Source: Comamonas sp. BIGb0124
Lineage (GTDB): Bacteria > Pseudomonadota > Gammaproteobacteria > Burkholderiales > Burkholderiaceae_C
Direction: 5' to 3'
Length of the DNA stretch: 64,000 nucleotides
NCBI RefSeq assembly: GCF_003752175.1
Contig: NZ_RJVF01000002.1
Span: 1-64,000 of the forward strand
Both the position numbers and the translations under genes were made by a program. Positions 20,455 to 28,056 of this stretch are shown here, piece by piece (positions within the stretch are counted from its first letter, which is position 1; every line of letters begins with the position of its first letter). The notes beneath the pieces were generated by a model. It had not been told where the DNA came from, did no database searches, and saw nothing but the letters and a program-made list of their open reading frames with translations.

Positions 20455-20886
20455 GTGTGTAGTTCCAGAAATCGCCAGGGCTCTGGCGCTGCCGTGGCTC
20501 GAACGGAGACCGGCGGGCAGCCGGGCTCGACCCATGAGCGAGGCGCCGCCGCCGAGAGGCTGGCCTGTGATTATCTGCGAGCGCAGGGCCTGCGCCTGCT
20601 GCAAGCGAATTACCGCACGCCCGGACGCGGCGGCGGCGAGATCGATCTGGTCATGGCAGACCGCGACGGCACCCTGGTTTTCGTCGAAGTCCGGAAACGG
20701 CGACAGGACGCCCAGGGTGGAGCAGGCGCCAGCATCGGCGCCCTCAAACAGCGCCGCATCGTCCTGGCCGCACGCCACTACCTGATGCGCACCGGCTCGC
20801 GTGCGCCCTGCCGCTTCGACGCCGTGTTGCTCGACGGCGAGCCGATCCGGATCACCTGGCTGCGCGGCGCCTTCGAGGCCGGTTGA
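20455..20886 (+). CDS. yraN: UPF0102 family endonuclease-like protein YraN
   Basis: About 143 aa. The restriction-endonuclease-like core RGAAAERLACDYLRAQGLRLLQANYRTPGRGGGEIDLVMADRDGTLVF... carries the Glu, Asp and Val-Glu-Val-(K/R) positions (GEIDLV, VFVEVRKR) of the UPF0102 family. Its exact role is unknown, possibly structure-specific DNA processing. I chose GTG 20455 because a strong AGGGAGG ribosome binding site (20441-20447) lies seven nt upstream, inside rsmI on the other strand; GTG 20494 would also fit the family length. Gene order rsmI / yraN-diaA-dolP matches E. coli yraL-yraN-yraO-yraP, without yraM (lpoA). Confidence 0.88.
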   Translation: MCSSRNRQGSGAAVARTETGGQPGSTHERGAAAERLACDYLRAQGLRLLQANYRTPGRGGGEIDLVMADRDGTLVFVEVRKRRQDAQGGAGASIGALKQRRIVLAARHYLMRTGSRAPCRFDAVLLDGEPIRITWLRGAFEAG

Positions 20887-20997
20887 TCCCGCCGACACCG
20901 GCCGTCCGGCCCTGGCGCCCCCCCTGCCCGGTACAACGCGATGCACGGCGTCCCATCCTGCGCCGCACGGCCACCGCCAGCGGGTATCATCGCGCCC

Positions 20998-21558
20998 ATG
21001 CTAGAGCAGCGCATCCACCAGCACTTCATCGACAGTGCAGATCTGAATTACCAGTTGGCGCAAGGCCTGTCCAAACCCATGGCCGAAGCCTTGCAGGCCT
21101 TGCTGGTCTGCGTGACCAGCGGCGGCAAGGTGCTGGCCGGCGACCAGGGCAGCGGGCTCTCCAGCCTCTTCGCCCGCCATTTCATCGGCGGCTTCGAGCG
21201 GGAACGCCCCGAGCTGCCGGCGGTCGCCCTCGACAACACGCCCGAATTGCTGGCCCGTCAGGTCCGCGCGCTGGGCCAGCCCGGCGATGTCGCCGTCCTG
21301 CTCGCAGATGCCCGGGCCGCGCTGACCGATGCCGCCCCGCTCCAGGCCGCCGTGATGGCTGCTCACGAGCGCGAGATGACCGTCATCCTGCTGGCCGGAC
21401 GCCATCCGGAACTGGACTGGGGGAACGAACTCCAGGATACCGATATCCATATCCCCATCCCGCACAACCGCCCGGCCCGTGTCCAGGAACTGCAGCTCCA
21501 GATTCTGCATGGCCTGTGCGACGGGATCGATGTGCAGCTACTTGGAGAGGACACCTGA
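20998..21558 (+). CDS. diaA: SIS-domain protein, DiaA/phosphoheptose isomerase-like
   Basis: 186 aa, single SIS (sugar isomerase) domain. The opening FIDSADLNYQLAQGLSKPMAEAL and the phosphate-loop-like GGKVLAGDQGSGLSSLFARHF resemble GmhA/DiaA; the later QELQLQILHGLCDGID is typical of DiaA, the tetrameric DnaA-binding initiation factor. The position between yraN and dolP is the conserved diaA locus. I prefer DiaA to GmhA because of this neighbourhood, but homology alone does not decide. The ATG at 20998 is chosen over an earlier in-frame start at 20941. It ends 2 nt before dolP. Confidence 0.85.
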   Translation: MLEQRIHQHFIDSADLNYQLAQGLSKPMAEALQALLVCVTSGGKVLAGDQGSGLSSLFARHFIGGFERERPELPAVALDNTPELLARQVRALGQPGDVAVLLADARAALTDAAPLQAAVMAAHEREMTVILLAGRHPELDWGNELQDTDIHIPIPHNRPARVQELQLQILHGLCDGIDVQLLGEDT

Positions 21559-21560
21559 GC

Positions 21561-22244
21561 ATGAAACGCATCATCTACATCCTGCTGGCCGCCGCGGTCA
21601 CGTCGACGGCGCTCACCGCGTGTTTCCCGCTGGCCGTGGGCGCCGTCGGCGGCGGTGCGCTGGTGGTCGCGGATCGCCGCACCCCCGGTGCCCAGCTCGA
21701 CGACCAGACGATCGAACTCAAGGCATCGAGCAACATCCGCGACGTCTATGCCTACAACGTGCACGTCAATGTGACCGCCTACAACCGGCGTGTCCTGCTG
21801 ACGGGCTCGGTGCCCAGCGAAACCCATCGCCAGCGCATCGAGCAGATCACGCGCGATGTGGAGAACGTGCGCACGGTGTTCAACGAGCTCAAGGTCGCCA
21901 ACAGCGCGACGCTGACGGAACGCAGCTCCGACGGCCTGCTCACGGGACGCGTCAAGGGTGCACTGATCGAGAACAAGGAACTGTCGGCCACGTCGTTCAA
22001 GGTCACGACCGAACGCGGCACCGTCTACCTGCTGGGCCTGGTCACCCAGCGCGAAGCCGACTCGGCAGCCGATACGGTGCGCAGCGTACCGGGCGTGCAG
22101 CGCGTGGTCCGGGTGCTCGAGATCATCACCGAAGAACAACGCATCCAGGGCGAGCCGCAGGAAACCAGCACCGTCCCGCCGGCCAATCCGGCCAACGTCT
22201 CGCCGCTGGGCGACAACTACCGCGAAGGCACTGCCGCGCCCTGA
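21561..22244 (+). CDS. dolP: BON-domain outer-membrane lipoprotein DolP (YraP)
   Basis: 227 aa lipoprotein for outer-membrane integrity; DolP of E. coli binds anionic phospholipid at division sites and supports BamA. Signal peptide with lipobox LTAC (Cys at about 21). Two BON domains follow: NIRDVYAYNVHVNVTAYNRRVLLTGSVPSETHRQRIEQI, and a second containing FKVTTERGTVYLLGLVTQREADSAADTVRSVPGVQRVVRVLEII, each with the central V-x-L-x-G glycine. The tail is Pro/Asn-rich. It starts 2 nt after diaA, so the two are one operon with yraN. Confidence 0.93.
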   Translation: MKRIIYILLAAAVTSTALTACFPLAVGAVGGGALVVADRRTPGAQLDDQTIELKASSNIRDVYAYNVHVNVTAYNRRVLLTGSVPSETHRQRIEQITRDVENVRTVFNELKVANSATLTERSSDGLLTGRVKGALIENKELSATSFKVTTERGTVYLLGLVTQREADSAADTVRSVPGVQRVVRVLEIITEEQRIQGEPQETSTVPPANPANVSPLGDNYREGTAAP

Positions 22245-22289
22245 CCGGCACCTGCGGGCCCGATTCGGCCCGCCGTGCCGTCGTCCGGC

Positions 22290-23192
22290 TTACTTGAGCC
22301 GCTTGATCAGGCTCGAGGTGTCCCAGCGGCCGCCGTCCATCTGCTGCACATCGGCATAGAACTGATCGACCAGCGCCGTCAACGGCAAGCGGGCGCCGTT
22401 GCCCTTGGCCTCTTGCAGGACCAGGCCCAGGTCCTTGCGCATCCAGTCGACGGCAAAGCCGAAATCGAAGCGGCCGGCCACCATGGTCTTGCCCCGGTTG
22501 TCCATCTGCCAGCTCTGCGCGGCGCCCTTGCCGATGACGCCCAGCACCTGTTCCATGTCGAGTCCGGCGCGCTGGCCAAAGGCGATGGCCTCGCTGAGGC
22601 CCTGGCAGATGCCGGCAATGCAGATCTGGTTGACCATCTTGGCCAACTGGCCCGAGCCGCTGGGGCCCAGCAGCGTGACGGCCTGTGCAAACGCATCGGC
22701 GATCGGTGCGACGACCTCGAAAGCCGCCGCATCGCCGCCGCACATCACGGTCAGCTTGCCGTTCTGAGCGCCAGCCTGGCCGCCGGACACGGGGGCATCG
22801 ATGAATTGCAGGCCCAGCGCGCGTGCCGCCTGGTCGAGCTCCCGCGCCACATCGGCCGATGCCGTGGTGTGGTCGACAAAGATGGCGCCGGCCTTCATGC
22901 CGGCCAATGCGCCCTGCTCGCCCAGCACCACGCTGCGCAGATCGTCGTCATTGCCGACGCAGGCAAACACGATGTCCGCATCGGCCGCAGCCTGAGCCGG
23001 GGTAGGTGCATGGCGGCCGCCGAACTCGGCGGCCCAGGCCTCGGCCTTGGCTACGCTCCGGTTGTAGACCGTCACCTCGTGGCCTGCACGCGCCAGGTGG
23101 CCGGCCATGGGGAAACCCATGACACCCAGGCCCAGAAAGGCGACTTTGCGGGCGGGAACGGCAGAATAACTCTTGGCTTGGATGCTGCTCAT
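22290..23192 (-). CDS. NAD(P)-dependent beta-hydroxyacid dehydrogenase (3-hydroxyisobutyrate dehydrogenase family)
   Basis: 300 aa. The N-terminal Rossmann domain has GLGVMGFPMAGHL (about 21-33). The substrate loop IDAPVSGGQAGAQNG and the catalytic Lys185 in GSGQLAKMVNQ are intact, so it should be an active 2-hydroxy-3-oxopropionate/3-hydroxyisobutyrate-type dehydrogenase. The true substrate (tartronate semialdehyde, methylmalonate semialdehyde, succinic semialdehyde or other) cannot be told from sequence. Same strand as pilT, which ends about 110 nt downstream of it in map position; no obvious functional link. Confidence 0.88.
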   Translation of the reverse strand: MSSIQAKSYSAVPARKVAFLGLGVMGFPMAGHLARAGHEVTVYNRSVAKAEAWAAEFGGRHAPTPAQAAADADIVFACVGNDDDLRSVVLGEQGALAGMKAGAIFVDHTTASADVARELDQAARALGLQFIDAPVSGGQAGAQNGKLTVMCGGDAAAFEVVAPIADAFAQAVTLLGPSGSGQLAKMVNQICIAGICQGLSEAIAFGQRAGLDMEQVLGVIGKGAAQSWQMDNRGKTMVAGRFDFGFAVDWMRKDLGLVLQEAKGNGARLPLTALVDQFYADVQQMDGGRWDTSSLIKRLK

Positions 23193-23304
23193 GGCGTGCT
23201 AAACAAAATAAAAAACGGTCTGGACACGGCGTTGCCGCATGCGCCTGCATCAGGCCCGCGGCACGCCACCAGCAAGAAGGATAGCGTACAGGCCGCTTTT
23301 GCGC

Positions 23305-24348
23305 TCAGCCGGCGATGGCGTCGGGATAGCGGGCCAGCGTCCGCGCCACCTCGGCGGAAACCCGCCCGCGGGCCACCTGCGCGGCCAGGCTCTGGTCCAG
23401 TGTCTGCATGCCCTGCGCCTGTCCGGACTGGATCGCCGAGTAGAGCTGGGCCGTCTTACCCTCCCGGATGAGATTGCGGACCGCCGGCGTGGCCCGCATG
23501 ATCTCGTGCACGGGCACGCGGCCCGCACCGTCCTGCTCTGGCAGCAGCGCCTGCGCCACGACTGCCTGCAGCGCTTCGGACAGCATGGCTCGCACCGCAG
23601 GCTGCTCCGCTCCGGGAAACGCATCCACCAGACGATCGACCGCCTGCGCGGCGCTGGCGGTGTGCAGCGTCCCCAGCACGAGGTGGCCCGTTTCGGCGGC
23701 CGTGAGGGCCAGACGGATGGTCTCGAGTCCCCGCAGTTCGCCCACCATGATGAGGTCGGGATCCTCGCGCAGCGCAGCTTCGAGAGCACGGCAGAAACTC
23801 GGTGCATGCCGCCCGATTTCACGCTGGCTCACGAGGCTCTTCCGGCTCGTATGGACAAACTCGATCGGGTCTTCGAGCGTCAGGATGTGGCCGGCGCGAT
23901 GGGTGTTGTAGTGGTCGACCAGGGCCGCCAGCGTGGTCGATTTGCCGGACCCCGTCGCCCCGCACACCAGCACCAGCCCGCGAGGCAGCAGCGCGAGGTC
24001 GGCCAGTTGCGCCGGCGCGGCGACACGCTCGAGCGTCGGCACCGCATGCGGCAGGCACCGCAGCGCCAGGGCCGCTCCGCGCGCGTGATGAAAGGCATGG
24101 ACCCGCAGACGGGCACGGCCTTCGAACGACAGGGAGGCGTCGACCTCCTGTCCGGCCTGGAACCGTAGGTATTGCTCCTCGTTCAGGATCTGTCCGACGA
24201 GGTGCATCATGGCGGCATCGCCGAGAATCGGGGCATCGAGGCGCTGCAGGTTGCCCTGCACGCGCAGCAGGGGAGGCAGGCCGGCCGACACGTGGATATC
24301 CGAGGCCTGCCGCGCCAGCGCGCATCCCAGAAGATCGTCGATTTGCAT
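23305..24348 (-). CDS. pilT: Type IV pilus twitching/retraction ATPase PilT
   Basis: Hexameric secretion ATPase that retracts type IV pili. 347 aa. PAS-like N-domain (LARQASDIHVSAGLPPLLRVQG), Walker A GATGSGKSTT, Asp box HILTLEDPIEFVH, Walker B DPDLIMVGELRG, His box LVLGTLHTASAAQAVDR, then EIMRATPAVRNLIREGK, and no AIRNL change. Two positions differ from textbook PilT: the Walker B tail reads ELRG instead of EMRD, and the P-loop begins GATG instead of GPTG. pilU, often next to pilT, is absent here. The ATG at 24348 is preceded by GGGAGCAGG; it diverges from the PLP protein gene 58 nt away. Confidence 0.92.
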   Translation of the reverse strand: MQIDDLLGCALARQASDIHVSAGLPPLLRVQGNLQRLDAPILGDAAMMHLVGQILNEEQYLRFQAGQEVDASLSFEGRARLRVHAFHHARGAALALRCLPHAVPTLERVAAPAQLADLALLPRGLVLVCGATGSGKSTTLAALVDHYNTHRAGHILTLEDPIEFVHTSRKSLVSQREIGRHAPSFCRALEAALREDPDLIMVGELRGLETIRLALTAAETGHLVLGTLHTASAAQAVDRLVDAFPGAEQPAVRAMLSEALQAVVAQALLPEQDGAGRVPVHEIMRATPAVRNLIREGKTAQLYSAIQSGQAQGMQTLDQSLAAQVARGRVSAEVARTLARYPDAIAG

Positions 24349-24406
24349 CCTGCTCCCTGTTGCGCGACGCTTGCCAATACCGCTTTTCCGTTTTGACCCA
24401 TTCTGT

Positions 24407-25177
24407 ATGAATCCCCCTGCCTTGACCACTCTTGCGCACGCTCTGACCGAAGTCCACCGGCGCATCGAAGAGGCCTGCCGATCTGCAGGCCGCGATCCGC
24501 ACGGCGTCCAGTTGCTGGCCGTCTCCAAGACTTTCGGCGCCGATGCGGTCGCCGACGCACTGACCGCAGGGCAACTGGCCTTCGGCGAAAACTACGTGCA
24601 GGAAGGCTGCGACAAGATCGCCGCCCTGCGCGCCGGCTGCCACCCCCGCCGCGAGGACATCCAGTGGCACTGCATCGGCCCGATCCAGAGCAACAAGACC
24701 CGCCTGGTCGCCGAACACTTCGACTGGGTGCACACCATCGACCGGCTCAAGACCGCACAGCGCCTGTCCGACCAGCGGCCGGCCGACCGCCCCCCCCTCC
24801 AGGTCTGCCTGCAGGTCAACGTCGACGGCGGCGCCAACAAGTCGGGCGCGGCGCCGCAAGACATCCTGCCGCTGGCACGCGCGGTGGCCGGCCTGCCGCA
24901 CCTGGTGCTGCGCGGCCTCATGAGCATTCCCGAACCGGTGGAAGGCCATGCGGCCCAGGTCGAACGCCATCGGCTGGCCAAGGCCGTCTTCGATTCGGTG
25001 GCTCTGGCGCTGCAGCAGGATCCGCCTGCTGGCGGTGGCCATCCCCCCCGATGGGACACGCTGTCCCTGGGCATGAGCGGCGACCTCGAAGCGGCCATCC
25101 AGGCCGGCAGCACGCTGGTGCGCGTCGGCACCGCCATCTTCGGCGGCCGCCCGCGGGCGGCTGGCACGCCGGCGTAA
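24407..25177 (+). CDS. PLP homeostasis protein (YggS/PLPBP family)
   Basis: 256 aa single-domain fold-type III PLP-binding protein that buffers pyridoxal phosphate and amino/keto acid pools. PLP lysine Lys41 in LLAVSKTFGA; further conserved segments are AFGENYVQEG, WHCIGPIQSNKTR, QVNVDGGANKSG, LRGLMSIPEP, LSLGMSGDLEAAIQAGSTLVRVGTAIFG, which are the family signature. It diverges from pilT, the usual neighbour of yggS in many proteobacteria, and ends 4 nt before the second patatin gene, so those two are likely cotranscribed. Confidence 0.95.
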   Translation: MNPPALTTLAHALTEVHRRIEEACRSAGRDPHGVQLLAVSKTFGADAVADALTAGQLAFGENYVQEGCDKIAALRAGCHPRREDIQWHCIGPIQSNKTRLVAEHFDWVHTIDRLKTAQRLSDQRPADRPPLQVCLQVNVDGGANKSGAAPQDILPLARAVAGLPHLVLRGLMSIPEPVEGHAAQVERHRLAKAVFDSVALALQQDPPAGGGHPPRWDTLSLGMSGDLEAAIQAGSTLVRVGTAIFGGRPRAAGTPA

Positions 25178-25181
25178 CGCC

Positions 25182-26447
25182 ATGGCAGAAGGTCCGGTTG
25201 CCGAGGCCGCCGCACGCACCCCGTGCGCCCTGGTGCTCATGGGCGGCGGTGCCCGCACGGCCTACCAGGCCGGCGTGCTGCACGAAGTGGCCCGCCTGCT
25301 GAGACACCGCGACCCGTTGCGCGCGGCACACCTCGCCCGCAACGCGCCGCTCGAACGGCCGCCCGCATCCCCCTTTCCATTCGGCATCCTGCTCGGCACG
25401 TCGGCAGGCGCCATCAACGCCGCCTTCCTGGCTTCGCGTGCCCATCAGGGCAGCCAGGCCCTGGTCCAGCTCGCCCGCTTCTGGCGCCATGTGCACTCCG
25501 AACAGGTCTACAGCCTGCGCACCTCGCCCTGGGTCCGCTGGAGCCGCATCGCCACCGCCTACAGCCTGGTCACGGAAGCCCGTCGTCAGGGTTCGTTCCT
25601 CGACAGCGCCCCGCTGGCCGGCACGCTCACGCGCTTGATCGACTTCGAACGCATCGGTGCCAACCTCGACTCGGGCCGCCTGCAGGCGCTGGGCGTGACG
25701 GCTTCCAGCTACGCCACGGGTGAGCACTGGACCTTTTTCCAGCAGGCGGCACACACGGTGCCCCAGGGTGAAATCGCGCCCGCGTCATGGTGGAGGTCCG
25801 GACGGCGCATCGTGCAACAGCGCCTGACGGCGCAGCACCTGCTGGCCTCGAGCGCCCTGCCCTTCCTGATGCCCGCCGTGGCGCTCAGCCCGCCCGCCCA
25901 GGACGAAGTCAGCCCTGCCACTTACTTCGGCGATGGCTCGATGCGGCAGATCGCCCCGCTGTCGGCCGCGCTCTACCAGGGCGCCGGCCGCATCCTGGTC
26001 ATCGGCGTCGGCCAGCCGCAGCGTCCTCAACGGGCGGCAGCGGCCACACGGACCGGCCCGCCTTCGCTCGGCGCCGTGGCCGGGCACGCCATGGGCAGCG
26101 TATTCCACGACGCCCTCCAGGCCGACGTCGAACAGGCGCAGCGCATCAACCGGGCGCTCGCCCGGCTGCCGCAGGCTCAACGCGAACAGTGGCCTTACCG
26201 CCCGGTGCAGATCGTCCTGATGCAGCCCTCGCAATCGCTCGATGCCCTGGCCGAGCGGCACGTCCACGCGCTGCCTGCGGCCACGCGCCACACCCTGCAG
26301 GGATTGGGTGCCTTCCACGGTTCCGGCGCCGCACTGGCCAGCTACATGCTGTTCGAGCCGGCCTTCGTGAAGGCCCTCATGGCGCTCGGCGCCGACGACG
26401 CACGTGCCCGCCAGGACGAGTTGCTGGCCCTGCTGTCTCCCGCATGA
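25182..26447 (+). CDS. Patatin-like phospholipase family protein
   Basis: 421 aa. Oxyanion motif GGGARTAYQAG at about 21-31, nucleophile GTSAG with Ser74, catalytic Asp251 in GDGSM (DGS rather than the usual DGG/DGA). C-terminal extension of about 130 residues (DUF3336-like region absent; unknown helical part). Membrane or periplasmic signals are not seen. It is only distantly similar to the patatin at 715-1803, sharing the three motifs but little else. It is 4 nt downstream of the PLP protein gene. Predicted lipid acyl hydrolase; substrate unknown. Confidence 0.83.
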   Translation: MAEGPVAEAAARTPCALVLMGGGARTAYQAGVLHEVARLLRHRDPLRAAHLARNAPLERPPASPFPFGILLGTSAGAINAAFLASRAHQGSQALVQLARFWRHVHSEQVYSLRTSPWVRWSRIATAYSLVTEARRQGSFLDSAPLAGTLTRLIDFERIGANLDSGRLQALGVTASSYATGEHWTFFQQAAHTVPQGEIAPASWWRSGRRIVQQRLTAQHLLASSALPFLMPAVALSPPAQDEVSPATYFGDGSMRQIAPLSAALYQGAGRILVIGVGQPQRPQRAAAATRTGPPSLGAVAGHAMGSVFHDALQADVEQAQRINRALARLPQAQREQWPYRPVQIVLMQPSQSLDALAERHVHALPAATRHTLQGLGAFHGSGAALASYMLFEPAFVKALMALGADDARARQDELLALLSPA

Positions 26448-26647
26448 CCTCGCGCCGCAACGGAACCTCGCGCTCGCCCGCGACTCCTACACAACAGTCC
26501 CGACGCCGCCATGGCCGCCGGCGCCGGTTTCGGTGCCCGGCAGCGTGCAGCAGTGACATAATCCCGCCTGCCCGCCCCCGGCGCGGGCGCAGCCCGATGC
26601 GCGGCAACGCGTCGCGCCGCCCGATCCCCTTCAATCAGGAAAGCATT

Positions 26648-26677
26648 TTGGAAGCCAGTCCGAGTCCGAGTCGCTAG
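26648..26677 (+). CDS. Candidate leader peptide of corA (9 codons)
   Basis: AGGAAAG at 26637-26643 is a good ribosome binding site seven nt before a TTG (26648). The frame reads (M)EASPSPSR and stops at TAG 26675-26677, which touches the first base of the following hairpin. An ATT three bases earlier could also serve as start. The peptide is Pro/Ser-rich with one acidic residue, reminiscent of Mg2+-responsive leader peptides upstream of Mg2+ transporters (for example corL and mgtL in Salmonella). Inference only. Confidence 0.35.
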   Translation: MEASPSPSR

Positions 26678-26769
26678 CTTCCGCGCCCCCGGCAAGGTGG
26701 TCGCGGAAGCAGCCTCGATCACCGCCACCCATCGTCCGGCAGGCCTTCGCCTGCCTTACCCTTGCCGGG
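26677..26769 (+). promoter_or_regulatory. Candidate RNA switch controlling the corA ribosome binding site
   Basis: Hairpin GCTTCCGCG (26677-26685) / CGCGGAAGC (26702-26710) exposes a 16-nt loop. Ten loop bases, CCCGGCAAGG (26688-26697), are perfectly complementary to CCTTGCCGGG (26760-26769), which includes most of the corA GGGAG ribosome binding site (26767-26771). Pairing would mask it. Confidence 0.45.
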
Positions 26770-26776
26770 AGTCCCC

Positions 26777-27763
26777 ATGCTGAATATCTTTACCCTGGTC
26801 AACGGCCGCCTGTTCCAGGAAGAAATCGAATCGCTCGAAGAGCTGGCCCGTTTCAAGCCCATCTGGGTCGATCTGGAAAGCCCCTCCCCCGAGGAAATCC
26901 GCTGGATCCAGCAGCACTTCGGCGTCAACATCCCCGCCGACGCACTCGATGACGACATCGAGGAATCCGCCCGTTTCTACGAAGAAGACAACGGCGAACT
27001 GCACATCCGGTCCGACTTCCTGATCGACGACCATGAAACGCCGCGCTCGATCCGCGTGGCCTTCATCATGAATCTCTCCAACCCCGAGCTGCGCAGCAAG
27101 GGGGTGCTGTTCTCGGTCCACAAGGAAGACCTGCCGGTGTTCCGCCTGCTGCGCATGCGTGCACGCCGCATGCCCGGCCTGATCGAGGATGCCAAGGAAG
27201 TGCTGCTGGCGCTGTTCGACACCGACGCCGAGTACTCGGCCGACACGCTCGAGAACGTGCACGACGTGCTCGAGCAGGTCAGCGCCAGCGTGCTCAAGGG
27301 CAAGGTCAGCGACAGCCAGGCCGAAGCGGCCCTGGCGACCATCGCGCGTCAGGAAGACATCAACGGACGCATTCGCCGCAACCTGATGGACACTCGGCGC
27401 GCCCTGAGCTTCATGATGCGCAGCCGCATGCTCAACGCCGAGCAGTTCGAAGAGGCACGCCAGATCATGCGGGACATCGATTCGCTCGAATCCCACACCA
27501 CCTTCCTGTTCGACAAGATCAACTTCCTGATGGACGCCTCCATCGGTTTTCTGAACATCAACCAGAACAAGGTCATCAAGATCTTCTCGGTGGCCAGCGT
27601 CGCGCTGCTGCCGCCGACCCTGATCGCCAGCGTCTACGGCATGAACTTCGCCAACATGCCCGAAACCCAGTGGCGCCTGGGCTACCCCTACGCCATCGTG
27701 CTGATGATCATGAGCGCGCTGCTGCCCCTGTGGTACTTCCGGCGACGCGGCTGGCTCGACTGA
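26777..27763 (+). CDS. corA: Magnesium/cobalt transporter CorA
   Basis: Pentameric Mg2+ (and Co2+/Ni2+) channel of the inner membrane. 328 aa. A large N-terminal cytoplasmic funnel domain with acidic patches (DLESPSPEEIRW, DALDDDIEESARFYEEDNGELHIRSDFL) is followed by the long stalk helix and two C-terminal TM segments. The pore signature YGMNF is at about 287-291, followed by MPETQW in the periplasmic loop and a basic C-terminal tail (YFRRRGWLD). The ATG at 26777 follows GGGAG. A possible upstream start would add five residues. Monocistronic, with a structured leader and a terminator downstream. Confidence 0.96.
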   Translation: MLNIFTLVNGRLFQEEIESLEELARFKPIWVDLESPSPEEIRWIQQHFGVNIPADALDDDIEESARFYEEDNGELHIRSDFLIDDHETPRSIRVAFIMNLSNPELRSKGVLFSVHKEDLPVFRLLRMRARRMPGLIEDAKEVLLALFDTDAEYSADTLENVHDVLEQVSASVLKGKVSDSQAEAALATIARQEDINGRIRRNLMDTRRALSFMMRSRMLNAEQFEEARQIMRDIDSLESHTTFLFDKINFLMDASIGFLNINQNKVIKIFSVASVALLPPTLIASVYGMNFANMPETQWRLGYPYAIVLMIMSALLPLWYFRRRGWLD

Positions 27764-27773
27764 AGAGCGCAGG

Positions 27774-27799
27774 AAAAACCGGCAGCAGCCGGTTTTTTT
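27774..27799 (+). terminator. Rho-independent terminator after corA
   Basis: AAAAACCGGC - AGCA - GCCGGTTTTTTT; five G/C pairs extended by A-T pairs and a T7 tract, 10 nt after the corA stop. Confidence 0.92.
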
Positions 27800-27914
27800 A
27801 CACCTCTACTTGTATGACATCGTAATCATTACCGGATTTGGGGTCCCCCTTCACACGTTGCTCCTATTGCAGGACTCAGACCCCTCGATTTACCGATGAT
27901 CCTCGCGCTTGACC

Positions 27915-27932
27915 CCTAGGGTTAGCGCTAGG
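27915..27932. promoter_or_regulatory. Palindromic element upstream of the Bug receptor gene
   Basis: CCTAGGGTTAGCGCTAGG contains the inverted repeat CCTAG/CTAGG (27915-27919 and 27928-27932) and the inner palindrome TAGCGCTA (27923-27930), within a TTGACC-containing promoter-like stretch about 125 bp before the start codon. Possible operator; no regulator gene is adjacent. Confidence 0.3.
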
Positions 27933-28056
27933 TTTGGGCCTCACGACCTGCATATACGATGACCGACATCAAGACGGGCGAGGTCGCATTCAAACGACCC
28001 GGCAGCACAGGCCGTGCCGCTCTCGTCGAGGGTTCATCAGAAACAGGAGACAGTCC

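Larger units (their letters stand above)
26448..26776 (+). other. corA leader region (329 bp)
   Basis: No protein gene of ordinary size. A -10-like CATAAT lies at 26557-26562, so a corA transcript may begin near 26569 with a leader of about 208 nt. Within it are a 9-codon frame (26648-26677), a 9-bp hairpin (26677-26710), a 7-bp hairpin (GGCAGGC/GCCTGCC, 26738-26755) and a 10-nt stretch (26688-26697) complementary to the corA ribosome binding site. See the findings. Confidence 0.5.

Noticed and set aside
20452-20457. CACGTG as a regulator binding site between rsmI and yraN
   Set aside because: It is fully explained by two GTG start codons placed back to back.
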